From assembly GCA_039818285.1 (NCBI GenBank), contig JBCBUE010000028.1, positions 1 to 40,292 on the forward strand: a stretch of DNA of 40,292 nucleotides. The letters run 5' to 3'. A model generated the notes under the pieces. The model had not been told where the DNA came from, searched no databases, and saw only the letters and a program-made list of their open reading frames with translations. Positions 31,601-40,292 of this stretch are shown here, one piece after another. Origin of the DNA: JBCBUE01 sp039818285. GTDB lineage: Bacteria > Planctomycetota > Phycisphaerae > Phycisphaerales > Phycisphaeraceae. Made by a program: the position numbers and the translations under genes. The first letter of the stretch is position 1. Each line of letters opens with the position of its first letter.

Positions 31601-32299
31601 TCATGGGTCGGTCTGCCGGACGCGGTCGAGCAGTTCGTCGGGCAGGCCGATGTCGGCGACGACGAGGTCGCCGACGTGCTTGGCCGCGGCGTCGGCGATG
31701 AGGCCGGGCTTGGCGGCGGCGAAGGTGATGGTCAGGTCGGCGTGGACGGTCGTGGCGGCGGGTCGGCCGGTGTCGACGTCGATCCCCGAGGGGCAGTCGA
31801 TCGCGGCGACGACGTCGGCGTGCTCGGCGGCGTTGACGGCCTCGATCCAGGCGTCCATCGGCGAGCGGACGGTGTCGCTGGCAAAGCCGGTCCCCAGCAG
31901 GGAGTCGACCAGCAGGTGGGCCCGGTCCCAGGCGGCGGGGTCGGGGTCGAACGCGATCGGCAGGCCGAGGTTGCGGCAGGCCAGGGCGTTGATCGCGGCG
32001 TCGCCGGCGAGTTCTTCGAGGGGGCGGACGGCGTAGAGGCGGACGGCGGCGCCCCAGCCGTGCAGGTGGCGAGCGATGGCGAACCCGTCGCCGCCGTTGT
32101 TTCCCGGCCCGCAGGCGACGCAGGCGGAGACGTCGGCGGGAGCGAGGTCCAGCCGGGCGTCGAGGGCGTCGAGCAGGACGGCGGTGGCGTTGATGGCGGC
32201 GTTTTCCATCAGGACGACGCCCGGGATGCCGATGACGTCAATAGCCAGGCGGTCCAGGGCTCGGGCCTGGTCGCGGGTGAGGCAGCGTGGTTCATTCAT
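31601..32299 (-). CDS. nnrE: NAD(P)H-hydrate epimerase (YjeF N-terminal domain only)
   Basis: A 232-residue single-domain enzyme that interconverts the R and S forms of hydrated NAD(P)H so the dehydratase can repair them. Motifs are LTRDQARALDRLA, MENAAINA, CGPGNNGGDGFAIARHL (nucleotide-binding glycine loop), DSLLGTGF and AIDCPSGIDVDTG. The usual bacterial protein is fused to the NnrD dehydratase; here only the epimerase is present and the dehydratase must be elsewhere. I chose the ATG at 32299 because LTRDQ follows directly; earlier in-frame codons add unrelated sequence. It shares a 47-nt divergent gap with the gene at 32347. Confidence 0.9.
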   Translation of the reverse strand: MNEPRCLTRDQARALDRLAIDVIGIPGVVLMENAAINATAVLLDALDARLDLAPADVSACVACGPGNNGGDGFAIARHLHGWGAAVRLYAVRPLEELAGDAAINALACRNLGLPIAFDPDPAAWDRAHLLVDSLLGTGFASDTVRSPMDAWIEAVNAAEHADVVAAIDCPSGIDVDTGRPAATTVHADLTITFAAAKPGLIADAAAKHVGDLVVADIGLPDELLDRVRQTDP

Positions 32300-32323
32300 G
32301 CGGCGTGAATCCCCTGATCGTCC

Positions 32324-32329
32324 TAGACT
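32324..32329 (+). promoter_or_regulatory. Candidate -10 hexamer TAGACT of the gene at 32347
   Basis: TAGACT would start transcription near 32336, leaving a leader of about 11 nt that just covers the ribosome site AAGGAG before the ATG at 32347. Confidence 0.45.
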
Positions 32330-32346
32330 GTGGTGCAAGGAGCGTC

Positions 32347-32850
32347 ATGCGTCTGGATCTTAAAGACCATAAAGGTGATTCGGCGATCAATGTGAGCGTC
32401 AAGGTGGAAGACCCGCCGACGGTCGTGGGGCCGACGCAGACCACGCCCAACCGGGTGAGCCTGGACTGGGACCGGGCGTTGGACGACGCGGGGAACCTGC
32501 GTCACTGCCCGGTGTGCGGGTGCCCCGACCTGTACTCGAGCAAGGCGGTGCCGCAGGTCACGGGGTTTGTGGTGCTGGCGGGGGCGGCGGTGCTGGCGGT
32601 GCTGCTTGCGGGGCTGGGGCAGCTGGTGATCGGGCTGACCGCGTTCGTCACGCTGTTGGTGGTGGACATCGTGATCCTGATCTCGAGCCGGCGCCGACTG
32701 ACCTGCTACCAGTGCGGGACCGATTTCACGGGGATCCCGGTGGCCAAGGGCCACCCGCGCTGGAGCGCGAGGCTGGACGAGAAGTACAAGCCCGTTCGTC
32801 GGCCCGGCGTGCCGCGGACGGTGCGGGGGCGGTCGGTCAGCCACGCCTGA
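32347..32850 (+). CDS. Zinc-ribbon two-span membrane protein, unknown function
   Basis: A 167-residue protein. Residues 54-60 (CPVCGC) and 119-122 (CYQC) form a split zinc ribbon whose two halves lie on either side of a pair of membrane spans (about 72-94 and 97-112), so both halves would be on the same side of the membrane. The start has AAGGAG about 7 nt upstream. The N-terminal 50 residues and the basic C-terminal 40 are polar. It ends 14 nt from the stop of the converging ispF gene. No known family is recognised. Confidence 0.7.
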   Translation: MRLDLKDHKGDSAINVSVKVEDPPTVVGPTQTTPNRVSLDWDRALDDAGNLRHCPVCGCPDLYSSKAVPQVTGFVVLAGAAVLAVLLAGLGQLVIGLTAFVTLLVVDIVILISSRRRLTCYQCGTDFTGIPVAKGHPRWSARLDEKYKPVRRPGVPRTVRGRSVSHA

Positions 32851-32864
32851 GCGTCGGCCAGGGG

Positions 32865-33343
32865 TCACGGGGCGGGGATCAGCAGCACGACGCAGTGGCA
32901 AGCGATCGCGCGGTTCTCGCCGAGGGCGTCGACCTTCTCGTGCGTCTTGCCCTTGAGGTTGATGTCGGCGAGATCGGCGTCGAGCAGCTCGGCGAGGTTG
33001 GCCTTCATCGCCGCCTTGTGCGGGCTGAGCTTGGGGCGCTGAAGGATGACGGTGATATCCAGGTTGCCGATCGCGTAGCCGGCTTCGTGCATCCGGCGGG
33101 CCGCTTCCTCGACGAAGGCGTGTGAGTCGGCGCCCTTCCACTTGGGGTCGTTGTCGGGGAAGAGCTGGCCGATGTCGTCCTGCGCGAGTGCGCCGAGGAT
33201 GGCGTCGGTCACGGCGTGATAGACGACGTCGCCGTCCGAGTGCGCATCGCAGCCGCGGTCGTGCTCGAGCTTCTCGCCGCACACGATCAAGTCGTGGCCG
33301 GGTTCAAGCCGGTGAAGATCAAAGCCGTGGCCGACTCGAGGGT

Positions 33344-33347
<4 letters not shown>
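32865..33347 (-). CDS. ispF: 2-C-methyl-D-erythritol 2,4-cyclodiphosphate synthase
   Basis: IspF makes the cyclic diphosphate of the MEP isoprenoid pathway. The metal site is visible: Asp10 and His12 in GHGFDLHRL, and His44 in DGDVVYHAVTDAILGA. FPDNDPKWKGADS and the closing region INLKGKTHEKVDALGENRAIACH are typical. At 160 residues the length is normal. It starts with GTG overlapping the stop of the sigma-54 regulator (GTGA), so its expression is tied to that gene, an unexpected pairing for a pathway enzyme. Confidence 0.96.
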
Positions 33348-34720
<1,373 letters not shown>

Positions 34721-34754
34721 AAGCGGGGCGGTCGGCGGGCCGGCGCGGGGGGCG

Positions 34755-34762
34755 AGTATAGT
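34755..34762. promoter_or_regulatory. Overlapping divergent -10 elements (AGTATAGT) of mqnA and the sigma-54 regulator
   Basis: The 8-mer AGTATAGT reads TATAGT on the plus strand (34757-34762) and TATACT on the minus strand (34760-34755). The plus-strand element ends 5 nt before the mqnA GTG, so that transcript would be leaderless; the minus-strand element gives the regulator a leader of about 28-30 nt. Polymerase could occupy only one direction at a time. Confidence 0.6.
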
Positions 34763-34767
34763 GCGGT

Positions 34768-35652
34768 GTGATCGGTCAAACCGAGTTGAGCGATGGGGTT
34801 GGGGCCGAGGCGGGGCGGACGGTGGCGTGCGTGTCGTACCTGAACGCCAAGCCGCTGATCGACGATGCTCGCGGGCGATTTGGCGAAGCGGCGGGCGCGG
34901 GGGCGGTGCGGGTGACTTACGACGTGCCGGCGGCGATCCCGGGGTACGTGCAGCGGGGCGAGGCGGCGATGGGGCTGGTGCCGGTGGCGGACCTGTTGAG
35001 GGACGGGGCGAGGCTGGAGGCGTGGCCGGTCGGGGGGATCGCCTGTGACGGGCCGACGCTGACGGTGCGGCTGTTTTGTCGGTGCGAGAAGGAGTCGGTG
35101 CGGACGATCGCGGCCGACGGGGACAGCCACACGTCGGTGGTGCTGGCGCGGCTCCTGGTCGGGCGATGGGCGGGGGCGTTGCCGCGGGTGGAGCGGGTGA
35201 GCTGGTCGGGGGTGGCGGACGGAGCAAGCGCGGCGGAGGCGGACGCGTTGCTGTTGATCGGGGACAAGGTGGTGACGGCGTCGCCGCCGCGGTGGGTGTA
35301 TCCCCATCAGGTGGATTTGGGCGCGGCGTGGCGGGCGTGGACGGGGCTGCCGTTTGTCTTCGCGGCGTGGGCGGGGCGGATCGGCGAGCCGGTCGACGCG
35401 ATCGCGGAGCGGCTGGCGGCGGTGCGGGAGGACAATGTCGATCGGCGCGCGTCGTTGGCCGTCGAACACGCGGCGACGCACGGCTGGCCGGTTGAGCTGG
35501 CGGTCGAGTATCTGACGCGCGTGCTGCGCTACGAGCTGGGTGAGCGGGAGCTGGCGGGCCTGGCGCGGTTTGCGAGCGAGTCGGCGTCGGCGGGGCTGGT
35601 CGATGTGGGTGTGGCGCCGGTGCGGGCGATGGCGGGGTCGGGGCCGCGATGA
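34768..35652 (+). CDS. mqnA: Chorismate dehydratase (futalosine menaquinone pathway)
   Basis: MqnA converts chorismate to 3-enolpyruvylbenzoate, the first step of the futalosine route to menaquinone. The N-terminal signature VACVSYLNAKPLI is typical of this periplasmic-binding-protein-like family, followed by YDVPAAIPGYVQRGEAAMGLVPVADLL and TVRLF. ADALLLIGDKV and GLPFVFAAW are further family elements. At 294 residues the length is normal. It starts with GTG right after TATAGT. Its stop overlaps the start of the sigma-like gene (ATGA). No mqnB, mqnC or mqnD lies in the window. MqnD is the alternative, but VSYLNAKPL favours MqnA. Confidence 0.9.
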   Translation: MIGQTELSDGVGAEAGRTVACVSYLNAKPLIDDARGRFGEAAGAGAVRVTYDVPAAIPGYVQRGEAAMGLVPVADLLRDGARLEAWPVGGIACDGPTLTVRLFCRCEKESVRTIAADGDSHTSVVLARLLVGRWAGALPRVERVSWSGVADGASAAEADALLLIGDKVVTASPPRWVYPHQVDLGAAWRAWTGLPFVFAAWAGRIGEPVDAIAERLAAVREDNVDRRASLAVEHAATHGWPVELAVEYLTRVLRYELGERELAGLARFASESASAGLVDVGVAPVRAMAGSGPR

Positions 35653-37163
35653 GTCGCACGTGGGGACAACCGTTTCACACCGAGGCGATGGCCGACCTGA
35701 CGCGGCAGCTCGGCTTTGCGCCGGCAACGCAGCGGCAGCGGCAGGTCGAGGCGGCGGAGCGGCTGCACGACGAGCTCGAGGCCGAGACGACGTACCCGAT
35801 GTCGTTCCTGGTGTATCGCGTGACGGGGACGCGGCGATCGGCCAAGCTGGACGAGCTGTTGATCGTTGGTCGCTCGGCGGCGCACGACCTGCGGCTGCTG
35901 ATCGATCGGCTGAGCCGGACCGTGTCGCTCGGCGAGCCGCGGGGCGGGGCGGTTTCGCCGAAGGACCTGGCGGCGGAGTTGGGGACGAGCCTGAAGACGA
36001 TCACGCGCTGGCGTTCGGGCGGGCTGCGTTGGCGGTGGATGCCGGGCGAAGGGGGCGAGCGACACCGCGTGATGATCTGCCGATCGGCGGTCGAGGCGTA
36101 CACGCGCCGCGTGGGAAGCGAGCGGGTGTCGCGGGCCGCGTCGTTCACGCGCACCGAGCCGGCGACGGTCAGACGCATCCTCGCCGACGCCCGCCGCCTC
36201 GCGCGTCGGCGCGCCGCCACGCTCAACCAGGTCGCGGCTCGCGTCGCCGAACTCCACGGCCGGGGGCTGGAGACCGTCCGGCAGATCATTCAACGCCACG
36301 ACCGCGAGCGCCCCGACGAAGCGATCTTCCCCGACCGTCAGGGCCCGCTCACCGACCGCCAGCGGCGGGTGATCGAGCGGGCGCACGGCATGGGGATCGA
36401 GGCGGCGCGGATCGCCGAGCGCTACGGTCGATCGCTGTCGACGGTGTACCGCGTCCTGGCCGAGCTGCGTGTCGATCGGTTGCGGGAACGGCCGATCGCG
36501 TGGGTCGATCTGGCCGTGTTCGACCGGCCGGACGCCGAGGCGGTGATCCTGCGTCAGCCATTCCACGCGGTCGACTGGACGGCCGGCCGACCGCCGATCC
36601 GTCCCGAGGAAGACGGCCTGCCGGATTGGCTGGTCGAGGCGGCGACGCGGCCGACGCTCACCGCCGACGACTGCCGCTCGTTGCTGGTGCGGATGAATTA
36701 TCTCAGGCGTCACGCCGCCGAGCTGCGCGACGCCTTGCCGCCGCGCGAGCCGGGCAAGCGGGCGATGGATCGCGTCGAGGGCTGGCTGGACGAGGCCGAC
36801 GCGGTCGCTCGTCTCGTGTATGCGTCGCACCTGCCTCGCCTGCTCGCGATCGCGCGGCGCCAGTGGCAGAGTCAGGCATCGGCCGGCGCGGGCTACCTGG
36901 TGCAGTGGGTGGCGTTGGGTGCCCCCGTGTTGCAGGACGCCATCGCGACGCACAACCCCAGCCGGACGCAGCCGTTCGACGCGTACTTCGTCAACCGTCT
37001 GCTGCAGGCTTACGCCAGGCCGACGTCGGGCCGGGCCGCCAGCGCCAAGCAGCGGCGTCGCGCCGAGACCGAGCTCGGCGATCGTCTCGCGTCGATGGGG
37101 CTGATGACCGAGGCCTCGTTCCCGCCATCAGGGCGCCGCGCGGCAAGCCTGACGGCTTCGTGA
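35649..37163 (+). CDS. Sigma-factor-like protein: two HTH modules plus degenerate sigma-70 regions 1.2-2, no regions 3-4
   Basis: A 504-residue protein. An HTH of excisionase type lies at 103-156 (SPKDLAAELGTSLKTITRWR, then RSAVEAYTRR). A second HTH at about 234-275 (LTDRQRRVIERA to STVYRVLAELR) resembles sigma region 4 or a related fold. The spacer FDRPDAEAVIL (291-301) and then LLVRMNYLRRHAAELRDAL (345-363) look like region 1.2 of planctomycetal sigma factors. Residues 385-458 look like region 2: LPRLLAIARRQW, then ATHNPSRTQPFDAYFVNRLL, but the residues for core binding and promoter melting are poorly kept. Regions 3 and 4 are missing; only about 45 residues follow. It is coupled to mqnA by ATGA. 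The family link is recalled from known planctomycetal sigma proteins; the function is unknown. Confidence 0.65.
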   Translation: MSRTWGQPFHTEAMADLTRQLGFAPATQRQRQVEAAERLHDELEAETTYPMSFLVYRVTGTRRSAKLDELLIVGRSAAHDLRLLIDRLSRTVSLGEPRGGAVSPKDLAAELGTSLKTITRWRSGGLRWRWMPGEGGERHRVMICRSAVEAYTRRVGSERVSRAASFTRTEPATVRRILADARRLARRRAATLNQVAARVAELHGRGLETVRQIIQRHDRERPDEAIFPDRQGPLTDRQRRVIERAHGMGIEAARIAERYGRSLSTVYRVLAELRVDRLRERPIAWVDLAVFDRPDAEAVILRQPFHAVDWTAGRPPIRPEEDGLPDWLVEAATRPTLTADDCRSLLVRMNYLRRHAAELRDALPPREPGKRAMDRVEGWLDEADAVARLVYASHLPRLLAIARRQWQSQASAGAGYLVQWVALGAPVLQDAIATHNPSRTQPFDAYFVNRLLQAYARPTSGRAASAKQRRRAETELGDRLASMGLMTEASFPPSGRRAASLTAS

Positions 37164-37170
37164 GATCGCC

Positions 37171-37557
37171 TCACGCCACGGACTGCGCCCGTCGACGCAG
37201 CGCCTCGATCAGCTCGGGCAGCTTGGCGTGGAACGCGCCGCGCGTCAGCACCGGGTCGGCGCCCGCCTCGCCCGCGGCGCTCAGCGCATCGACCTCGACG
37301 TGCGGGCCGAAAGCCACGATGGCCAGCGTCGCGTCGTGCGCCCGTGCCGCGGCGATCAGCTCGTTCACCCACGGCTCGCCGTCGACCTCCACGATCATCG
37401 ACGTCACCGCGTCGTTCGCCTTGCCGTCGTCGACCCGGTCCAGCCGCTTGCGCAGCATCTCCATCGACCGCACCGGCCGGGCCGCCAGCCCCGCGTCTTC
37501 CGCCGCGGCGCGCACGCGAGTACCGAACAACAGGTCCGCACACCGATATACCAGCAT
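37171..37557 (-). CDS. Degenerate receiver-like (CheY-fold) protein
   Basis: A 128-residue protein with the alternating beta-alpha layout of a receiver domain: MLVYRCADLLFGTRVRAAAE, then a beta strand TSMIVEVDG, then LAIVAFGPHVEVDAL, and a final helical PELIEALRRRA. The phosphorylation residues are not conserved: no acidic pair at the start, the Asp position reads EVDG, and no Lys-Pro appears at the end. It is probably a pseudo-receiver that works by binding. The stop is 7 nt from the converging sigma-like gene. TATGCT lies 6 nt before the ATG. Confidence 0.6.
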   Translation of the reverse strand: MLVYRCADLLFGTRVRAAAEDAGLAARPVRSMEMLRKRLDRVDDGKANDAVTSMIVEVDGEPWVNELIAAARAHDATLAIVAFGPHVEVDALSAAGEAGADPVLTRGAFHAKLPELIEALRRRAQSVA

Positions 37558-37563
37558 GCCGGA

Positions 37564-37569
37564 AGCATA
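37564..37569 (-). promoter_or_regulatory. Candidate -10 hexamer TATGCT of the receiver-like gene
   Basis: TATGCT ends 6 nt before the ATG at 37557, with no Shine-Dalgarno. It is one of eight such leaderless layouts in the window. Confidence 0.5.
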
Positions 37570-37585
37570 CCCCGACCCCGAGCGT

Positions 37586-37591
37586 TAGCCT
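37586..37591 (+). promoter_or_regulatory. Candidate -10 hexamer TAGCCT of the glutamate dehydrogenase gene
   Basis: TAGCCT would give a transcript starting near 37598 and a leader of about 46 nt. It lies 17 nt from the minus-strand TATGCT, so two divergent promoters share this gap. Confidence 0.35.
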
Positions 37592-37643
37592 CTGACACGG
37601 CTCATTCATCGTTCCACCCCCATCACCGCAAGTTCCCTTCGCC

Positions 37644-38948
37644 ATGGCCGACTCACCGCAAAACGTGCTCAACGAGCTGGGCTTTCGCTACGACCCCGAA
37701 GACCTCTATCAGGGCGTGATCAACACCGTCCTGGCCGCGGCTCAGACCATCCAGACCCCGCGTCACCTGCAGCTGTTGATGGCCCAGCCCAAGAACGAGG
37801 TCATCGTTCATTTCCCGGTCCGCATGGACGATGGCGAGTACCGGTTGTTCAAGGGCTATCGGGTCCAGCACAACAACATTCTCGGGCCTTACAAGGGTGG
37901 CATCCGTTACCACGCGTCGGTGTCGCTGGACCACGTCAAAGCCCTGGCCGTGCTGATGACGCTCAAGTGCTCGCTGGTCAGGCTGCCGCTGGGCGGGGCC
38001 AAGGGCGGGCTGCAGGTCGACCCGTACGCGCTGTCGCCCGACGAGCTGCGACGCGTCACGCGCCGGTTCACCGCGGCGCTGGGCTCGAACATCGGCCCCG
38101 AGCACGACATCCCCGCGCCCGACGTCGGCACCAACGCGCAGATCATGGCCTGGATCGCCGACACCTACATGAACTTCGCCGGCCCCGACCAGCGCTGGGG
38201 CGGCCGCGCCGTCGTCACCGGCAAGCCGCTGGAGTTCGGCGGCTGCCTCGGCCGCGACAAGGCGACCGGCCAGGGCTTGGTCTTCGCGCTCGAAGAGCTG
38301 CTGCCCGAGCTCGGCATCGATCTTGAGAACATGCGCTTCAGCCTCGTCGGGTTCGGCAACGTTGGGTCCTGGACCGGCCGGCTGCTGACCGAGCTGGGCG
38401 CCAAGCTCGTCGCCGTCCTGGACCACAGCGGCGCGATCTACAACGACGAAGGGCTGCACGCCGTCGACCTCACCGAGTACGCCTCGTGCCACAACGGGGT
38501 CATCGGCTTCGACGAGGGCGAGACCATCAGCGCCGAAGAGTTCTACAAGCTGAAGGTGGACGTGTTCGTCCCCGCCGCGCTCGAGCAGATGATCGACGAG
38601 GAGAAGGCCGGCTGGATCGACGCCAAGGTCGTCGCCGAGGGCGCGAACGCGCCGACCACGCCCGAGGGCCAGCGGGTGCTTCAAGAAAAGGGCGTGTCCA
38701 TCCTGCCGGCCGTGTTGTGCAACGCGGGCGGCGTGACGGTGAGCTACTTCGAGTGGCGTCAGAACCGCCAGGCGGTGACGTGGCCGGCTCACCGCGTGGA
38801 CGAAGAGCTGAGGACGCAGATCCAGACGGCGGCGAAGCGCACGCGGGTCGCGGCCCACCGTTACAACTGCGATCTGCGCACCGCGGCGTACTGCGCGGCG
38901 TTGGATAATCTGGCGTGCGTGTATTCGATGCGCGGCATCTTCCCTTGA
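37644..38948 (+). CDS. Glutamate dehydrogenase (Glu/Leu/Phe/Val family)
   Basis: A 434-residue enzyme of the hexameric glutamate dehydrogenase type, interconverting glutamate and 2-oxoglutarate plus ammonia. The N-terminal domain has GYRVQHNNILGPYKGGIRYH, LPLGGAKGG (catalytic-lysine region), and IPAPDVGTNAQIMAWIADTY. The nucleotide-binding domain has the fold motif GFGNVGSWTG and a following acidic residue near VLDHSG. The C-terminus VVAEGANAPTTPEG and NAGGVTVSYFEW is typical. Leucine or phenylalanine dehydrogenase is possible but less likely from length and motifs. No strong ribosome site is seen. Cofactor preference is not clear. Confidence 0.93.
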   Translation: MADSPQNVLNELGFRYDPEDLYQGVINTVLAAAQTIQTPRHLQLLMAQPKNEVIVHFPVRMDDGEYRLFKGYRVQHNNILGPYKGGIRYHASVSLDHVKALAVLMTLKCSLVRLPLGGAKGGLQVDPYALSPDELRRVTRRFTAALGSNIGPEHDIPAPDVGTNAQIMAWIADTYMNFAGPDQRWGGRAVVTGKPLEFGGCLGRDKATGQGLVFALEELLPELGIDLENMRFSLVGFGNVGSWTGRLLTELGAKLVAVLDHSGAIYNDEGLHAVDLTEYASCHNGVIGFDEGETISAEEFYKLKVDVFVPAALEQMIDEEKAGWIDAKVVAEGANAPTTPEGQRVLQEKGVSILPAVLCNAGGVTVSYFEWRQNRQAVTWPAHRVDEELRTQIQTAAKRTRVAAHRYNCDLRTAAYCAALDNLACVYSMRGIFP

Positions 38949-39130
38949 TCTAAAGCAAGAAGTCACAGAGGAACACTTTGTATTCCGGCAACAAGAGGCG
39001 CGTTGTGCCAAGGGTTCTCATCCAGTGTTAATTGATTCATATGATCTCTTTAATTTGATCAAGACCTGCCGTCAGTAGCTTAGACGGAGTGGCAGGATTT
39101 CAACTCACAACATTCCGCGGGAGACAAAGA
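38949..39130 (+). other. AT-richer leader of the second PEP-CTERM gene, with a hairpin
   Basis: No gene is seen. Base composition falls sharply here. A stem CCTGCC/GGCAGG with an inner CGTC/GACG helix lies at 39065-39096, 34 nt before the ATG at 39131, comparable to the hairpin before the other PEP-CTERM gene. TATGAT (39040-39045) is a possible -10 for a transcript that includes the hairpin, but I see no matching -35. Confidence 0.4.
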
Positions 39131-39808
39131 ATGAAATGTCTAGTTATGGCTGCGTGCTGCGCCATGATCCTTCAGAGCGTGGGGGCGAGCCCTCTCTATT
39201 ACAGCAGCCAGGGAGCATTTTTAAGCGCGGTCACACCGACAGATTTTGATAGCTTTGAAGACCTCATTGATGAAGGTGCTCTGATCGATGAAGACGTTCA
39301 GATTTTTAACAGGGATGCTTTTGATTTAAGAGTCAGCGCCGATATTGCTGGCGGATTCGATATTCAGTCCAAGTCATCATCGACCGCGTTTGTGCAGGGT
39401 TTCAACATCGATGGCGACCGCAGGATTTCCTATCAAGCGATGGGTTCGCGTGGTGGATTTGTGTTTGATTTCACAACGGCTGTCACGGCTTTCGGCCTCA
39501 TTATCTCGGATGCGCCGGAGGTTCCTGATGGCACAGGCAATTTCGACCTTACCTTCACGGACAGCAACGGCGATTCGGTGATTGTCGCGACTGGTCCCGT
39601 AGCGAATGCCAGCGGTCTGTTTTTTGGTATTGAGAATGTACAAGCCCCGTTTACTTCAGGGAGTTTTAGCATTCCGGGTCTCGATGGCGTGGGCATCGAT
39701 GCGATTTACACCCGCGCGATTCCTGAGCCCGGGGCGGCCTTGGTATTCATTGCTACGGTGATGTTGACGTTTCGTCCTGGGCGTAGAGAAGATGCCGGGA
39801 TGATGTGA
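39131..39808 (+). CDS. PEP-CTERM sorting-domain secreted protein (low-GC gene)
   Basis: A 225-residue exported protein. The signal peptide is MKCLVMAACCAMILQSVGAS, cut after GA-S or near it. The mature part is acidic, rich in Phe, Asp, Ser and Gly, with beta-type strands (GGFVFDFTTAVTAFGLII). The C-terminus has PEPG (about residue 203), a hydrophobic stretch and a short basic RPGRRED, an imperfect PEP-CTERM tag with eight residues after the basic cluster. Codon use is clearly less GC-rich than in its neighbours, suggesting recent acquisition or weak selection. GGGAGACAAAG before the ATG is a fair ribosome site. The start is chosen by the signal peptide. Confidence 0.75.
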   Translation: MKCLVMAACCAMILQSVGASPLYYSSQGAFLSAVTPTDFDSFEDLIDEGALIDEDVQIFNRDAFDLRVSADIAGGFDIQSKSSSTAFVQGFNIDGDRRISYQAMGSRGGFVFDFTTAVTAFGLIISDAPEVPDGTGNFDLTFTDSNGDSVIVATGPVANASGLFFGIENVQAPFTSGSFSIPGLDGVGIDAIYTRAIPEPGAALVFIATVMLTFRPGRREDAGMM

Positions 39809-40292
39809 TCCCACGATTTTGTTTCGGCTGCACACTGAGGCGTGACGGCGACTTTGGGTTCTTCTTTGACTCGATGACTCAGCCTTCGATGCAAGCTTCG
39901 ATCTTGCTGGCTTGACAGTCGCGACCGGAGGCGGCGTTGCGAAGTTTGAGGTCTCCTAGTTCGATGCGTATGGTCGTTCGGCAGGTGAATCCGCGATGAC
40001 TCTGCGCCGCTGATGAGTTCGGCTGGGGTCTCAGTGTGGTTAGTGCAGGCGGGCGCGCACGTGGGGCGGTGGGCAGCGTGATTCGTGATGGTGTGTGTTT
40101 CAGGACGCGTGGCGTCGCGGCTGTGTTCAAAGTGGGCTTGGAGCAAAACTGACCGGTTGCCCCCGGCTGAAAGCCGGGGCTAACGGCAAGGTTTGTGCGC
40201 GCCGTTGATGCCGTTGATCCGGGGGTAGGAACACCTCGCTCATCCTGTGTGCTGACCCCCATGGCAGACACGCGTTGGCCGGGCACTCTGGC
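39809..40292. other. Region without a supported gene
   Basis: These 484 nt hold several open frames on both strands, but none has a family resemblance, a ribosome site or convincing codon use. The longest, on the minus strand at 39879-40286, reads through the REP-like hairpin and is low in structure; its last 30 residues look slightly more protein-like, so a decayed or unknown gene cannot be excluded. Confidence 0.4.
40156..40184. repeat. REP-like hairpin CCCCGGCT-GAA-AGCCGGGG
   Basis: A perfect 8-bp stem with a GAA loop (40161-40179), flanked by GTT and AAC that extend the pairing. Sequences of this kind (CCCCGGCTGAAAGCCGGGG followed by CTAA) are common dispersed repeats in planctomycete genomes as I remember them. 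Only one copy is in this window, so repetition cannot be shown here. Confidence 0.6.

Noticed and set aside
39879..40286. Minus-strand open frame of 135 codons at the right end
   Set aside because: It reads through the REP-like hairpin, has no ribosome site or family resemblance, and is Thr/Pro/Arg-rich. It was kept only as a remark in the gene-free region.

Overview
The window looks like chromosomal DNA of a high-GC planctomycete, most likely a member of the Phycisphaerae. I infer this from several sequence features together: two PEP-CTERM secreted proteins, a prepilin-type protein ending in a variant of the planctomycetal H-X-DG signature, a sigma-factor-like protein that resembles the planctomycetal sigma family as I remember it, a pyrophosphate-type phosphofructokinase and a REP-like hairpin near the right end. 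No taxonomic marker gene (rRNA, ribosomal protein) is present, so this is an inference. There is no sign of phage, insertion sequences, CRISPR or tRNA. The DNA is mostly core or housekeeping and densely packed, except for a lower-GC, gene-poor right end (about 38950-40292).

Layout. 1-2261 (minus): an hflK/hflC-like SPFH pair, the HflK with a large membrane module in front. 2425-3492 (plus): ABC-2 type permease. 3575-6064 (minus): small membrane protein, Sua5 tRNA-modification enzyme, orphan ParA. 6131-9696 (plus): zinc-ribbon membrane protein, rhomboid-TPR protein, phosphofructokinase, GNAT acetyltransferase. 9977-10780: an HTH-receiver regulator, a possible structured RNA, a terminator and a strong inverted repeat. 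10776-13156 (minus): ergothioneine genes egtB-egtD, egtD without a normal start codon. 13280-14044 (plus): TIM-barrel isomerase. 14045-18094 (minus): a four-gene envelope operon (FKBP, peptide-binding lipoprotein, two paralogous membrane proteins). 18299-21777: small unknown gene, PEP-CTERM protein, gapA and a glycosyltransferase-like gene. 21858-29068 (plus): xseA, xseB, prepilin peptidase, OmpA-like lipoprotein, hisH, DUF89 phosphatase, prepilin, membrane protein; many starts overlap the previous stop. 29170-34720: HD-7TM hydrolase, NAD(P)HX epimerase, zinc-ribbon membrane protein, ispF and a sigma-54 response regulator. 34768-38948: mqnA, sigma-like protein, receiver-like protein, glutamate dehydrogenase. 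39131-39808: a second, AT-richer PEP-CTERM gene.

Metabolism visible here includes glycolysis (PPi-type PFK, GAPDH), the MEP isoprenoid pathway (ispF), futalosine menaquinone synthesis (mqnA), histidine (hisH), ergothioneine (egtBD), NADHX repair and glutamate metabolism. The most interesting signals are regulatory. At least eight genes start only 5-9 nt after a TANNNT hexamer and have no Shine-Dalgarno, which suggests leaderless mRNAs. The sigma-like protein has two HTH modules in front of a decayed sigma region 2 and no regions 3-4. EgtD seems to start at ATC or CTG. Several hairpins and palindromes sit in leaders and intergenic gaps. I see no single coherent new system that I can claim with confidence.
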